Assembly: GCA_026002045.1 (NCBI GenBank)
Contig: BOAV01000083.1
Location: forward strand, 1-10,954
From: Spirochaetia bacterium
Lineage (GTDB): Bacteria; Spirochaetota; Spirochaetia; Treponematales; Breznakiellaceae
Direction of reading: 5' to 3'
DNA: 10,954 bases
In this document: piece by piece, positions 5,630 to 10,954 of the stretch
How positions within the stretch are numbered: position 1 is the first letter of the stretch
Layout of the letters: every line of letters begins with the position of its first letter
Made by a program: the position numbers and the translations under genes
The notes under the pieces: model-generated
Database searches by the model: none
Told to the model about the DNA's origin: nothing
What the model saw: only the letters and a program-made list of their open reading frames with translations

Positions 5630-6697
5630 CTACTCATAGCTCACCCTATAATCGGGTTGCCGTTCTCCTAAATGATCGAGAGCTAGTGATAATTCAATAA
5701 CTTCATCCTGACACCGCCAGTAATGTAATCTAAATTTTGCATTAAATCGGCATCGCCAATACGTATCATTTCCCCGTTTGCGGGGACGACCACTTTCATC
5801 ATCCATTTTTTCATCATTATCAACGGCAATATTATTGATTTTTTTTATAATTGTATCAAATATTTGGTCTGCAGAACATCCTTGTTCAACTATTTTGATA
5901 CAACCTTGCAGAAATTTTTTTCCGACCTTTACCTTTAGTGGTTGATTTAATAATTCTAATATTACATAAAGTTCCTTATTGTTTTTATCGGCATAAAATT
6001 GATAATTTTTGATTTTAATAGCCATTTCAAAATCCCGATTATTAATATTCATTTGAAAAAAGTTATCAAAGGAAATTGAATTTAATACTACTGATAAATC
6101 TTTAAATATCTTAATTTTCTCTTTTTCTAAGTCTTGAGGGGGTTCTATATTTCTTAGGCACTCAAGCAAACTAAGAAAACGGGTTATATGAGCAGATATT
6201 TCAATCTCATTATAACTGCTGTTTTTTAATAAAATATATTGCTCTCCATATTTCTCTTTGCAATATTTTTTTATAAAAGCAATCATACTAACAGAACAGA
6301 ATAGATTATTTCTTAATATTTCATTGTGACCACCATATATGCAATCTGGGGAAATAGTTTTTCTGTCTAATTTATCGATAGTAAGCTGGAAATATTCTTC
6401 CATCCATAAGTTTGGATTAAACAACTCATTGACAGTTTTAATAATTTCTTTATGTGGTATTTGTTTGTTTCCATAAATTTCAATAAGATGCCGAAGGGCT
6501 GCATCAGATGGGTACGTTCCGATGTTTTCTAATATTTTTTTTGCATCCTGACTTACTTGTATAGAAATCCACTGTTCAGGCAATAATAATGAAAGATTTG
6601 TTATCAATTTAAAATAGGAATCCGCAAATTCTTTTGTACAATCTTTAGGGATAGACAAGACCTCTGCGTCAACCGTTAAATTCACAAGCTTATTCAT
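5630..6697 (-). CDS. Hypothetical partner of the truncated ATPase (possible defence effector)
   Basis: A 355-residue protein I cannot name. The ATG at 6695-6697 is preferred because it overlaps the stop of the ATPase gene by eight bases (6690-6697), a typical coupled arrangement, with a GAGG-type SD about 11 bases upstream. Thirty extra codons upstream in the same frame lie wholly inside the ATPase coding sequence. The protein is mostly helical, soluble and Lys/Ile-rich. Its C-terminus is distinct: a short basic linker (GRPRKRG) followed by TYWRCRFNAKFRLHYWRC and a hydrophobic strand (EVIELSLALDHLG). Alternating aromatic and basic strands like this recall RelE/ParE-fold toxins, but that is only a resemblance. 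ATPase genes of this kind often sit beside an effector in phage-defence pairs, so an effector role is plausible. The gene itself looks intact. Confidence 0.65.
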   Translation of the reverse strand: MNKLVNLTVDAEVLSIPKDCTKEFADSYFKLITNLSLLLPEQWISIQVSQDAKKILENIGTYPSDAALRHLIEIYGNKQIPHKEIIKTVNELFNPNLWMEEYFQLTIDKLDRKTISPDCIYGGHNEILRNNLFCSVSMIAFIKKYCKEKYGEQYILLKNSSYNEIEISAHITRFLSLLECLRNIEPPQDLEKEKIKIFKDLSVVLNSISFDNFFQMNINNRDFEMAIKIKNYQFYADKNNKELYVILELLNQPLKVKVGKKFLQGCIKIVEQGCSADQIFDTIIKKINNIAVDNDEKMDDESGRPRKRGNDTYWRCRFNAKFRLHYWRCQDEVIELSLALDHLGERQPDYRVSYE

Positions 6698-7526
6698 CGT
6701 TTTTCTTACCTCTAGTAATATTTCGTCTTTTAGAAACTGCCGAAAGTATATCACGGGTAACTTTCTGGGACTCATCAAAGAAACCATCGGGATAATCAGA
6801 CATTACGGCAAATTCATTAATTTCTATTGGCCTGAATTTAGTAGTATCATTAAGTTTTTCAACGAAATAAAGTTTTGTAATATTTTGGATAGATTTATTC
6901 CTGTTGCCATCATTAGTTATTGGAGAAGATGCTATGCGGAATCTAATTCGGTCAATAATATATTCACTATGTGTTTCAATTATACACTGCTTGTTTGTGA
7001 GGGCAATTGACAGAAAAAAATCTGCAAGTCTGGTTTGAACGCTTGGATGTAAATGCAATTCCGGCTGTTCGATTATAATTATAGCATCATCAGGAGCAAG
7101 TAGACACATAACTACAATTGGCAAAACTTGACTCACACCGACACCAACATTAGTTAAGTCAAATTTTGGGCCATTTTCCTTCATTCTGATTTTTAAATCA
7201 TATCCCTGTTTTCCTTGATTTTTTGATTTCACGGAATATGCCACGCCAATATATTTAATCCAGTCATCGACAGCTTTAATTAATCGTGTTTCGATAGTTT
7301 CTATTTTTATTTCAGGACTTTTAAAACAGGCAGAAGGGATATATTTAACTGGAATATATCCACCGATAGACAATACAGCCGCAGTATTTTCACCCTTTAT
7401 GCCAACATCTTTAGGATCTTCAATATATTTATTGATATATGCAAATTTTGGCTCTTCGCGTAATGGGCCAAGATATCTGAAATTAGCATTAGACTTGTTT
7501 AATAACCCTCTAAATGTTTTTGTCAT
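6690..7526 (-). pseudogene. 5'-truncated ATPase (DUF3696/AAA_15-like), cut by an IS
   Basis: This is the C-terminal two thirds of an ABC/SMC-type ATPase. Positions are in the 278-residue frame. Visible are RYLGPLREEP (17-26), typical of the middle of DUF3696 ATPases; a signature-like NVGVGVSQVLPIVV (126-139); Walker B AIIIIEQPELHLHP (148-161); an H-loop ETHSEY (184-189); and a C-terminal segment ending DYPDGFFDE (244-252), characteristic of DUF3696. Walker A and the whole N-terminus are missing. The first 11 codons, including the ATG at 7526, come from the end of the insertion sequence, and native sequence starts near 7491. The fragment cannot bind ATP normally, so the module is probably inactive even though its partner gene is intact. 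Frame and Walker B are undamaged, suggesting the truncation is recent. Confidence 0.82.
7490..7506. repeat. Left terminal inverted repeat of the IS, with TA duplication
   Basis: TA (7490-7491) followed by GACTTGTTTAATAAC (7492-7506). The same 17 bases appear reversed at 8368-8384. The orfB stop (7510-7512) lies three bases inside the repeat. Confidence 0.85.
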
Positions 7527-8344
7527 AATTTATGAGGCCACAAATCAAAGTCATTCTCAGAGAATGCCGATTGCAGTAATGCCCCCGGTAAGGATATGCC
7601 ATGCTCTTGAATGTTTTTATTTTGGCATTGACATGCTCAATGACAACCCGTCTCCTTGCAAGCTTTTTGTTATACGCTTTTTCCTCTTTGGTCAGTTGAT
7701 GGTTTTTACTTGACTTTACTGGAATGAAGCTGGCAGGATGATACTCTTCTATCCCAAGGTATCCAAGATCAGCATCAAGCGGTATCGAATTGCTGACAGC
7801 ACTCCCGATACTGTCCTTATACACCTTGAAATCATGCTCGCTACCTTTGGCCTCCTGCACATCGATGATTTGCAGCGTGTTCCGCTCAACGATGACTTGC
7901 GTCTTCAGCGTGTGGCGTTTTTTTCCCCGAATAATACTCTTTTTGACCTTTTTTCGGGCGGTTTATGGGACTTTCAGTGACATCGACCACGATATACTGA
8001 ATGGTACCTGATTTTCTTTTCAGCACTTTTTTTCCGGGCAGGGCAAATGTGCCGTCTTTAACCAGGGTGTCTTCCACCCATTGGATTGCAAGGCAGACCG
8101 TGCCTTTACAGACGCCATATTCCGCCGCAATACTGTCCATCGTCCGATATTCCCTTAAGTATTTTAAGGCGATGTACAGCTTGTCTTCAGATGTCAGTTT
8201 GGGAGGTTTGCCCCCGTTTTTATGCAATGCGGCGAACTCCTTTTGGAGAATCAACAACATTTTATGAAAAGTACCGGGCTTTACTCCGTACAACCGCTTA
8301 AAAAGAACCGCTTTGACATCCTGTGCTTTCTTTCCCCTACCCAT
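7510..8344 (-). CDS. IS5-family transposase in two frames (orfA/orfB), frameshift at an A7 run
   Basis: orfA (8344-7886, 152 residues) carries a helix-turn-helix region (about 40-95) and the first catalytic Asp, D121 in VVDVTESPINRP, followed by KKGQKEYYSGKK. The frame then changes at a run of seven A (bases 7918-7924). orfB continues from about 7917 as RHTLKTQV to the stop at 7510. It supplies the second Asp in DADLGYLG and the catalytic Glu in RRRVVIEHVNAKIK. Together they cover a full DDE_Tnp_4 transposase. A +1 (or -2) shift is required to join them. Two-frame transposases are normal for IS427-like elements, so the shift may be programmed slippage at the A run; a true inactivating mutation is the alternative. 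No other damage is visible. Confidence 0.85.
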
Positions 8345-8350
8345 TTCGGT

Positions 8351-8379
8351 ATTATACTATTCCCTGAGTTATTAAACAA
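8351..8379 (-). promoter_or_regulatory. Transposase promoter overlapping the IS end
   Basis: On the minus strand TTGTTT (8379-8374), inside the terminal inverted repeat, and TATAAT (8356-8351) are separated by exactly 17 bases. The ATG of orfA (8344) follows the -10 box by only six bases, so transcription would start on or next to the start codon and give a leaderless message. Transposase binding to the repeat would block this promoter. Confidence 0.65.
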
Positions 8380-8384
8380 GTCTA
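8368..8384. repeat. Right terminal inverted repeat of the IS, with TA duplication
   Basis: GTTATTAAACAAGTC (8368-8382) followed by TA (8383-8384), the exact complement of the left end. It supplies the -35 box of the transposase promoter and the last codons and stop of the truncated toxin gene next to it. Confidence 0.85.
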
Positions 8385-8635
8385 TTTTCTTTTTCTATCT
8401 TATAATATATTATCCAATGTTCTATGATAATTTGTAGATAATCATTGACACCGATATCCTTTAATATTTGTACTGGTTTTCCTATCCCCGGCATGTCTTT
8501 TAATCTTTTTATTTGAGTGTTTATTTTAGTATACGTTTTTTGTGCAACATTTACTCCAACATTATATTTATACCATGATACAATTTCAAGTAATTCTTCT
8601 CCGGCATCTTGTGACCAAATAATTTTGTATCTCAT
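8372..8635 (-). pseudogene. ParE/RelE-family toxin, C-terminus removed by the IS
   Basis: The frame encodes 87 residues with the start and middle of a ParE/RelE toxin: a first strand MRYKIIWSQDAGEEL, two helices (about 13-50), then PGIGKPVQILKDIGVNDYLQIIIEHWIIYYKIEKE. Full members usually run about 95-100 residues and end with a last strand carrying activity-linked residues. Here native coding stops at about residue 84 and the closing codons (AGA CTT GTT TAA) come from the IS inverted repeat. The toxin is therefore probably inactive, unless the short end is tolerated. ParE toxins poison gyrase and RelE toxins cut mRNA on the ribosome; which applies cannot be told. The ATG (8635) lies four bases after the antitoxin stop, so the two genes form an operon. 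Confidence 0.8.
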
Positions 8636-8639
8636 TTTC

Positions 8640-8912
8640 TTAGCCCAATATCACTTCAACTCTTTTATCCATTTCCTCTTCGGAAAATACTCTTCCATTT
8701 TTTATATCATTCTCCCCAATGGATAATATTTTAAGCAAATTTATTGCATCCATAATATTCTGGTAATAACCTACATTCATTAAAACAGCCCGTGCTTCTC
8801 CATTTTGGGTAATAACCACCGGGTTATTTTTTTCTTCCACCTGCCTCATAATATCGGCCGTATGAGCCTTTACATAAGAAATTGGCCTAATATCTTCCAC
8901 TAAATTTATCAT
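8640..8912 (-). CDS. Phd/YefM-family antitoxin
   Basis: A 90-residue antitoxin of the Phd/YefM type. The ATG at 8910-8912 is chosen because a GGTGG-type SD lies just upstream and the promoter occupies the bases before it; an in-frame ATG ten codons earlier (8942) falls inside the spacer and -10 region and cannot be used. The N-terminal DNA-binding part shows the family pattern: DIRPISYVKAHTADIMRQVEE (residues 6-26), then NNPVVITQNGEARAVLMN (27-44). The C-terminus (about 50-90), rich in Asp and Glu, would bind and neutralise the toxin. Together with the toxin it would repress its own promoter through the repeats at 8911-8940. The gene looks intact although its toxin partner is truncated. Confidence 0.87.
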   Translation of the reverse strand: MINLVEDIRPISYVKAHTADIMRQVEEKNNPVVITQNGEARAVLMNVGYYQNIMDAINLLKILSIGENDIKNGRVFSEEEMDKRVEVILG

Positions 8913-8940
8913 ATAATACCACCTTACCTTATATAATACC
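8911..8940. repeat. Direct repeats, likely antitoxin operator
   Basis: ATATAATACC occurs exactly at 8911-8920 and 8931-8940, so the copies begin 20 bases (about two helical turns) apart. The ten bases between are themselves a tandem ACCTT ACCTT. One copy covers the -10 box and the other the ribosome binding site and start codon, fitting autoregulation by the antitoxin or toxin-antitoxin complex. The operator role is inference. Confidence 0.6.
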
Positions 8941-8961
8941 ATATTTTGCCGATTTTGTCAA
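8933..8961 (-). promoter_or_regulatory. Promoter of the Phd/ParE-type operon
   Basis: On the minus strand a consensus TTGACA (8961-8956) and TATTAT (8938-8933) are 17 bases apart. Transcription would start near 8926, leaving a short leader with the SD before the ATG at 8912. The -10 box lies within one of two direct repeats likely to be the operator. Confidence 0.75.
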
Positions 8962-8987
8962 TATATAATGTTAAATTTTGACAAAAT
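8952..8987. repeat. Inverted repeat around the operon -35 box
   Basis: ATTTTGTCAA (8952-8961) and TTGACAAAAT (8978-8987) are a perfect 10-bp inverted repeat, 16 bases apart. The left arm contains the operon's -35 box on the minus strand. It could be part of the operator, or mark the outer end of the neighbouring integrase remnant. Confidence 0.5.
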
Positions 8988-9007
8988 TTTAGGGGTACAA
9001 CCCGGAG

Positions 9008-9043
9008 ACATAGGTAACGGAAATGTAGTGACACATAGGTAAC
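9008..9043. repeat. Repeated end sequence of the integrase-type element
   Basis: ACATAGGTAAC occurs at 9008-9018 and again at 9033-9043, 25 bases apart, between the integrase remnant's stop and the toxin-antitoxin promoter. Repeated sites near an element end are typical transposase-binding sites of IS21/IS481/Mu-type elements. They mark this as the original right end of that element. Confidence 0.55.
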
Positions 9044-9048
9044 ACATT

Positions 9049-9324
9049 TCAGTTAGGTTTCTGTTGAATAATACTCCCCTTCGCCGCGATTTGTCCAGTG
9101 GCGGAAATGATTTCACCCAGCAGGAAATTGTCAAACCAGACTTCAGTCTGCTGACCTTTTCGCTCTTTTAATCCCACCTGGTAACCGGGAAACGGGTTCC
9201 CAATGAACAGCCGCTTGCCGCGGAAATTACACCACCCTCGGTCATTCACCATCCGGCTCTTCATTCCTTTGCCGTACACCAATTCTACTTTTTCTAAATA
9301 TATTCCAACCAATCTTAGGAACAA
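9049..9324 (-). pseudogene. 3' remnant of an IS481/Mu-type integrase (transposase)
   Basis: About 80 residues matching the C-terminal beta domain of rve-type transposases survive. The tell-tale pattern is a short motif ending NDRGWCNFRGKRLFIG, then YQVGLKE and EVWFDNFLLGEI, as in IS481-family proteins (G-x-[IV]-x-[WF]-[RK]-G-[RK]-x-[IF]-[IF] ... VGL). The catalytic DDE core and helix-turn-helix are gone. The open frame reaches a TTG at 9324, but the sequence before about 9290 is not clearly transposase. The attC-like hairpin element begins at 9326, so the gene was cut at or near that point. It is surely inactive. The repeats at 9008-9043 are its surviving end. Confidence 0.7.
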
Positions 9325-9325
9325 T

Positions 9326-9500
9326 GGCGCATAACGTGAAAGCTATACGACGTTTTTGCGGTTGTGATAAAGGAAACCGTAGGTTTCCAGCAACCGCAAA
9401 AATGTGCCGGAGAAAAAACGCACTAAGGCCAAAGGCCGACTGCGTTTTTTCGTAGGCCAAGCCGCTACTGCGGCGCAGCGTATAGCGTATGTTATGTGCA
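9326..9500 (-). other. Nested-hairpin element resembling a long integron attC site
   Basis: Outer arms pair imperfectly: GCGCATAAC and AGCTATACG on the left (9328-9349) with CGTATAGCG and GTTATGTGC on the right (9479-9499), leaving two or three unpaired bases on one arm. The tips GCATAAC (9329-9335) and GTTATGT (9491-9497) resemble the attC core sites RYYYAAC and GTTRRRY with one mismatch each. Inside are three further perfect hairpins: a 12-bp stem 9353-9364/9391-9402 that itself contains GGAAACC/GGTTTCC (9372-9378/9382-9388); an 11-bp stem 9412-9422/9441-9451; and GCCGC/GCGGC (9461-9465/9470-9474). An extruded single-stranded fold of this kind is how attC sites are recognised. Position directly after a minus-strand gene fits a cassette on the minus strand. 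No integrase gene is in the window, so the call is tentative. Confidence 0.5.
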
Positions 9501-9516
9501 GTTGGGCCGTATTCCA

Positions 9517-10017
9517 TTATTTATATCCATGCCTTTTTCCCAATTTTTCTCTACTATCATAAGTAATACCCCATATTCCAATACCTTTATTTGTTTCTAT
9601 TATATAATAACTATTTTCCGCAACAATATTCATCTTATCTAAATTTATTTTTTTATATTCATAAAGATACTTATAAATTTCTTCTTAATCATATTCAATA
9701 TTTTTATTTATATAATAATCATTTATCATATCTGCAATAGAGAGTAATTCTTTTTCATAATAATTATTTATAATTCTATTGCATCCTATTCCTAAAAAAA
9801 ATACTAATATTGAAAAAATGGATATAAAATTTAAAACAAATAATTTTTTATATTTTATTATACTGATTATTGTAATAATTATACAAACAAACCATACAAC
9901 GGGCAATAAAAGAAATGACAGATAACCTACAAGGCCTATAAAAAAAGAAATGAAAATAATCATACATATAATAAATATGGTCAATATTATTCTGTTTCTC
10001 TCGTGTTTTTCCATCAT
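9517..10017 (-). pseudogene. Small AT-rich membrane protein gene broken by one in-frame stop
   Basis: The frame opens at ATG 10017 (a second ATG at 10014) after AAGGAG (10022-10027). It runs 110 codons to a TAA at 9685-9687. Reading on in the same frame gives a further 55 codons with no stop until TAA 9517-9519, and the composition stays like the first part (EEIYKYLYEYKK, then SYYIIETNKGIGIWG). The whole would be 166 codons including the stop codon. The first part has two or three membrane segments (about residues 9-30, 32-54, 60-78) and then a soluble tail (ELLSIADMINDYYINKN) that continues across the stop, so a single full-length protein with a C-terminal soluble domain is likely. I recognise no family. 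The TAA may be a real nonsense mutation or a sequence error; the 110-residue product might still be made. Confidence 0.65.
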
Positions 10018-10033
10018 ACTACTCCTTTATATA

Positions 10034-10061
10034 TTTTTATATCAAATTATTATTTTGTCAA
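10034..10061 (-). promoter_or_regulatory. Possible promoter of the membrane-protein gene
   Basis: On the minus strand TTGACA (10061-10056) is followed after 16 bases by TAAAAA (10039-10034), a poor -10. Start near 10027 would leave only the SD before the ATG. The -35 is perfect but the -10 is weak, and the region is so AT-rich that the match may be chance. Confidence 0.35.
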
Positions 10062-10089
10062 TAGTATTAACAAATATTTTCACAAAACG

Positions 10090-10130
10090 GTTAGGCCCAA
10101 TTGCACATAGCGTATGTTATGCGACGTTTG
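10090..10130 (+). other. Compact attC-like site
   Basis: GTTAGGC at 10090-10096 fits the attC core GTTRRRY exactly, and GTTATGC at 10116-10122 nearly so. Bases 10107-10121 repeat 15 bases of the long element exactly (9482-9496). Bases 10094-10109 match 9493-9508 in inverted orientation at 15 of 16 positions. The site therefore has the same outer ends as the long hairpin element, with the interior reduced to about six bases and the orientation reversed. It lies between two minus-strand genes. Confidence 0.45.
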
Positions 10131-10144
10131 CCCCTCTTCACAAT

Positions 10145-10786
10145 TTATTCTTTCATTATTCTTATTGTAAATCCTTTGCATCCATTATCTTCCTCAAATA
10201 TTCTTATTAATCTATGTGGTAATATTGCCTTTATTCCATTAATTTCAAATGGTGTATATGCTTCTTTATTATTCCTTTCAGCAAATTCTATATATTGATA
10301 TATTTCTATATCTTTTACATTTTTTATATAAAATCCATTAATAGCATATCCTATTCTTGGATCCTCATTTGTTTTTATTATTATTGGTCCAATAATTTCT
10401 TTTCCATTATTTATTTCCAATATGTTTTTTATCATTTGTGATTCAAAGAAATAATTTGACCTTATTATTAATTCTTCACCATTCCCATAAATATATTGTT
10501 TTAATATTATCCCAGCTTCGGGATATAATATCCCGCCATAATTGATTAAGTCATTATAAAAACCTTTTATATAATTTTTTTCTTCCTCTTTTAATATATT
10601 TTCATCAAATTTCTTAGTCAAATCATTAATTTTTTCCTGATCTAATAATAACAGTAAATTGCTATTTACTATTTTATATAAATCTAATGTGGTTTCATTT
10701 TCCAATGGTATTGTTGCAATATTTTCATTTATATTTTCAATAATTTCTATTTGAGTTTTATTTTTTACAATATTGGTTTTAAACAA
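10145..10786 (-). CDS. AT-rich hypothetical protein, start uncertain
   Basis: A 213-residue soluble protein very rich in Ile, Asn, Lys and Glu, with no motif I recognise. The first half is helical and charged (about 50-85). The second half has strand-like segments (EIIGPIIIKTNEDPRIGYAI about 130-150, then GFTIRIMKE at the end). The only usable in-frame start near the 5' end is TTG 10784-10786, without an SD. The frame stays open upstream into a GC-richer sequence, and no ATG occurs until far inside. The gene may have lost its true 5' end where composition changes near 10790. The compact attC-like site follows its stop within about 15 bases, as expected for a cassette gene read on the minus strand. 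The strong AT bias matches the neighbouring broken gene and differs from the left half of the window. Confidence 0.55.
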   Translation of the reverse strand: MFKTNIVKNKTQIEIIENINENIATIPLENETTLDLYKIVNSNLLLLLDQEKINDLTKKFDENILKEEEKNYIKGFYNDLINYGGILYPEAGIILKQYIYGNGEELIIRSNYFFESQMIKNILEINNGKEIIGPIIIKTNEDPRIGYAINGFYIKNVKDIEIYQYIEFAERNNKEAYTPFEINGIKAILPHRLIRIFEEDNGCKGFTIRIMKE

Positions 10787-10857
10787 TACGAAAATAGCTG
10801 AGGAAATGAACCTCCCCGCCCTAAAGGCTAAACTTGACCCACAATTTTAGCTAACCA

Positions 10858-10866
10858 TGCTATAAT
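10858..10866 (+). promoter_or_regulatory. Extended -10 promoter for the gene at the window end
   Basis: TGCTATAAT is a perfect extended -10 element. A TTGACC lies at 10834-10839 but its 21-base spacing is too long to act as a normal -35. The start site would be near 10873, ahead of the SD at 10888-10895. Confidence 0.55.
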
Positions 10867-10897
10867 TTTTGCAAAAGCCAAAGCTCTGGGAGGGGAT

Positions 10898-10954
10898 ATG
10901 GCAGAATGCAAGGAATTTAGCATGGGCAAAGAATTTGCCGGACTGGATTTCCAT
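10898..10954 (+). CDS. Start of an unidentified gene, cut by the window end
   Basis: Nineteen codons from ATG 10898, beginning MAECKEFSMGKEFAGLDFH. GGGAGGGG (10888-10895) precedes the ATG at short spacing, and a perfect extended -10 lies upstream, so initiation here is convincing. Too little is visible to name the product. Its place beside accessory pieces makes another mobile-element gene possible, but this is a guess. Confidence 0.6.
   Translation, partial: MAECKEFSMGKEFAGLDFH

Larger units (their letters stand above)
7492..8382 (-). mobile_element. IS5-family insertion sequence, IS427-like, 891 bp
   Basis: The element is bounded by perfect inverted repeats: GACTTGTTTAATAAC at 7492-7506 and its complement at 8368-8382. 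A TA lies on each side (7490-7491 and 8383-8384), matching the 2-bp TA duplication of the IS427 group. It holds one transposase split into two frames, as is usual in that group. Transposition would be by a DDE transposase cut-and-paste mechanism. The genes on either side are different and both are truncated, so the present position is not a simple single insertion into one gene. Confidence 0.85.
9493..10109. repeat. 16-bp inverted repeats bracketing the membrane-protein gene
   Basis: TATGTGCAGTTGGGCC (9493-9508) and GGCCCAATTGCACATA (10094-10109) are inverted repeats with one mismatch. They enclose about 585 bases that hold the stop-broken membrane-protein gene and its presumed promoter. The unit could be one gene cassette or a small inverted-repeat-bounded mobile piece. 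Confidence 0.55.

Noticed and set aside
7399..8301. Plus-strand frames across the IS and ATPase remnant
   Set aside because: They are complements of clear transposase and ATPase coding sequence.
9000..9500. CRISPR array
   Set aside because: The repeats are inverted hairpins and one 11-base direct pair; there is no series of regular repeats with equal spacers.
9242..9517. 91-codon minus-strand frame over the hairpin element
   Set aside because: It runs straight through perfect inverted repeats and into the integrase remnant; no protein pattern is seen, and the hairpins explain the openness of the frame.
10834..10866. TTGACC/TATAAT as a complete promoter
   Set aside because: The 21-base spacing is too long; only the extended -10 element is kept.

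Overview
The window looks like bacterial chromosome from a spirochaete, most likely a Treponema-type organism. This is an inference from the mixed GC content, the RpoD-like sigma factors, and an accessory tract with hairpin-rich attC-like sites; no diagnostic rRNA or tRNA is present. The left half (about 1-5600) is moderately GC-rich and intact. The right half (about 5600-10800) is AT-rich and built from mobile, truncated and toxin/defence-like pieces.

Left part, plus strand: the tail of an upstream gene and a hairpin terminator (97-116); a small helix-type hypothetical gene (230-484) whose -10 box lies almost on its start codon; then a two-gene toxin-antitoxin operon, an antitoxin-like gene and a PIN-domain ribonuclease toxin joined by an ATGA overlap (560-1275). 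The toxin gene ends inside the 3' end of a convergent operon on the minus strand. That operon reads sigma-70 factor 1 (GTG start at 4723), sigma-70 factor 2 (ATGA overlap), then an AAA+ ATPase (Shine-Dalgarno overlapping the preceding stop). Its leader carries an extended -10 promoter, a near-perfect 20-bp dyad, and an 11-bp hairpin with a U-tract just before the first start. Two sigma factors plus an AAA+ ATPase in one tightly coupled operon with a possible attenuator is the most unusual intact system here. A divergent gene for a small exported protein of unknown function follows (5021-5536), with a good -35/-10 pair.

Right part: a minus-strand pair consists of the 3' part of a DUF3696-type ATPase gene and an overlapping 355-residue partner, which looks like the remains of a two-gene defence module. 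The ATPase has lost its N-terminus, including Walker A, at an 891-bp IS5-family (IS427-like) insertion sequence with 15-bp terminal inverted repeats and a TA duplication. On the far side of the IS lies a different gene, a ParE/RelE toxin that lost its C-terminus, with its Phd/YefM-type antitoxin and repeat operator still intact. Next come the 3' remnant of an IS481/Mu-type integrase with its end repeats, a 170-bp nested-hairpin element resembling an integron attC site, a small AT-rich membrane-protein gene broken by one in-frame stop, a second compact attC-like site, and another AT-rich unknown gene. The broken membrane-protein gene is bracketed by 16-bp inverted repeats (15/16 identical), suggesting a mobile cassette. 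The window ends in the first 19 codons of a plus-strand gene with its own promoter and ribosome binding site.
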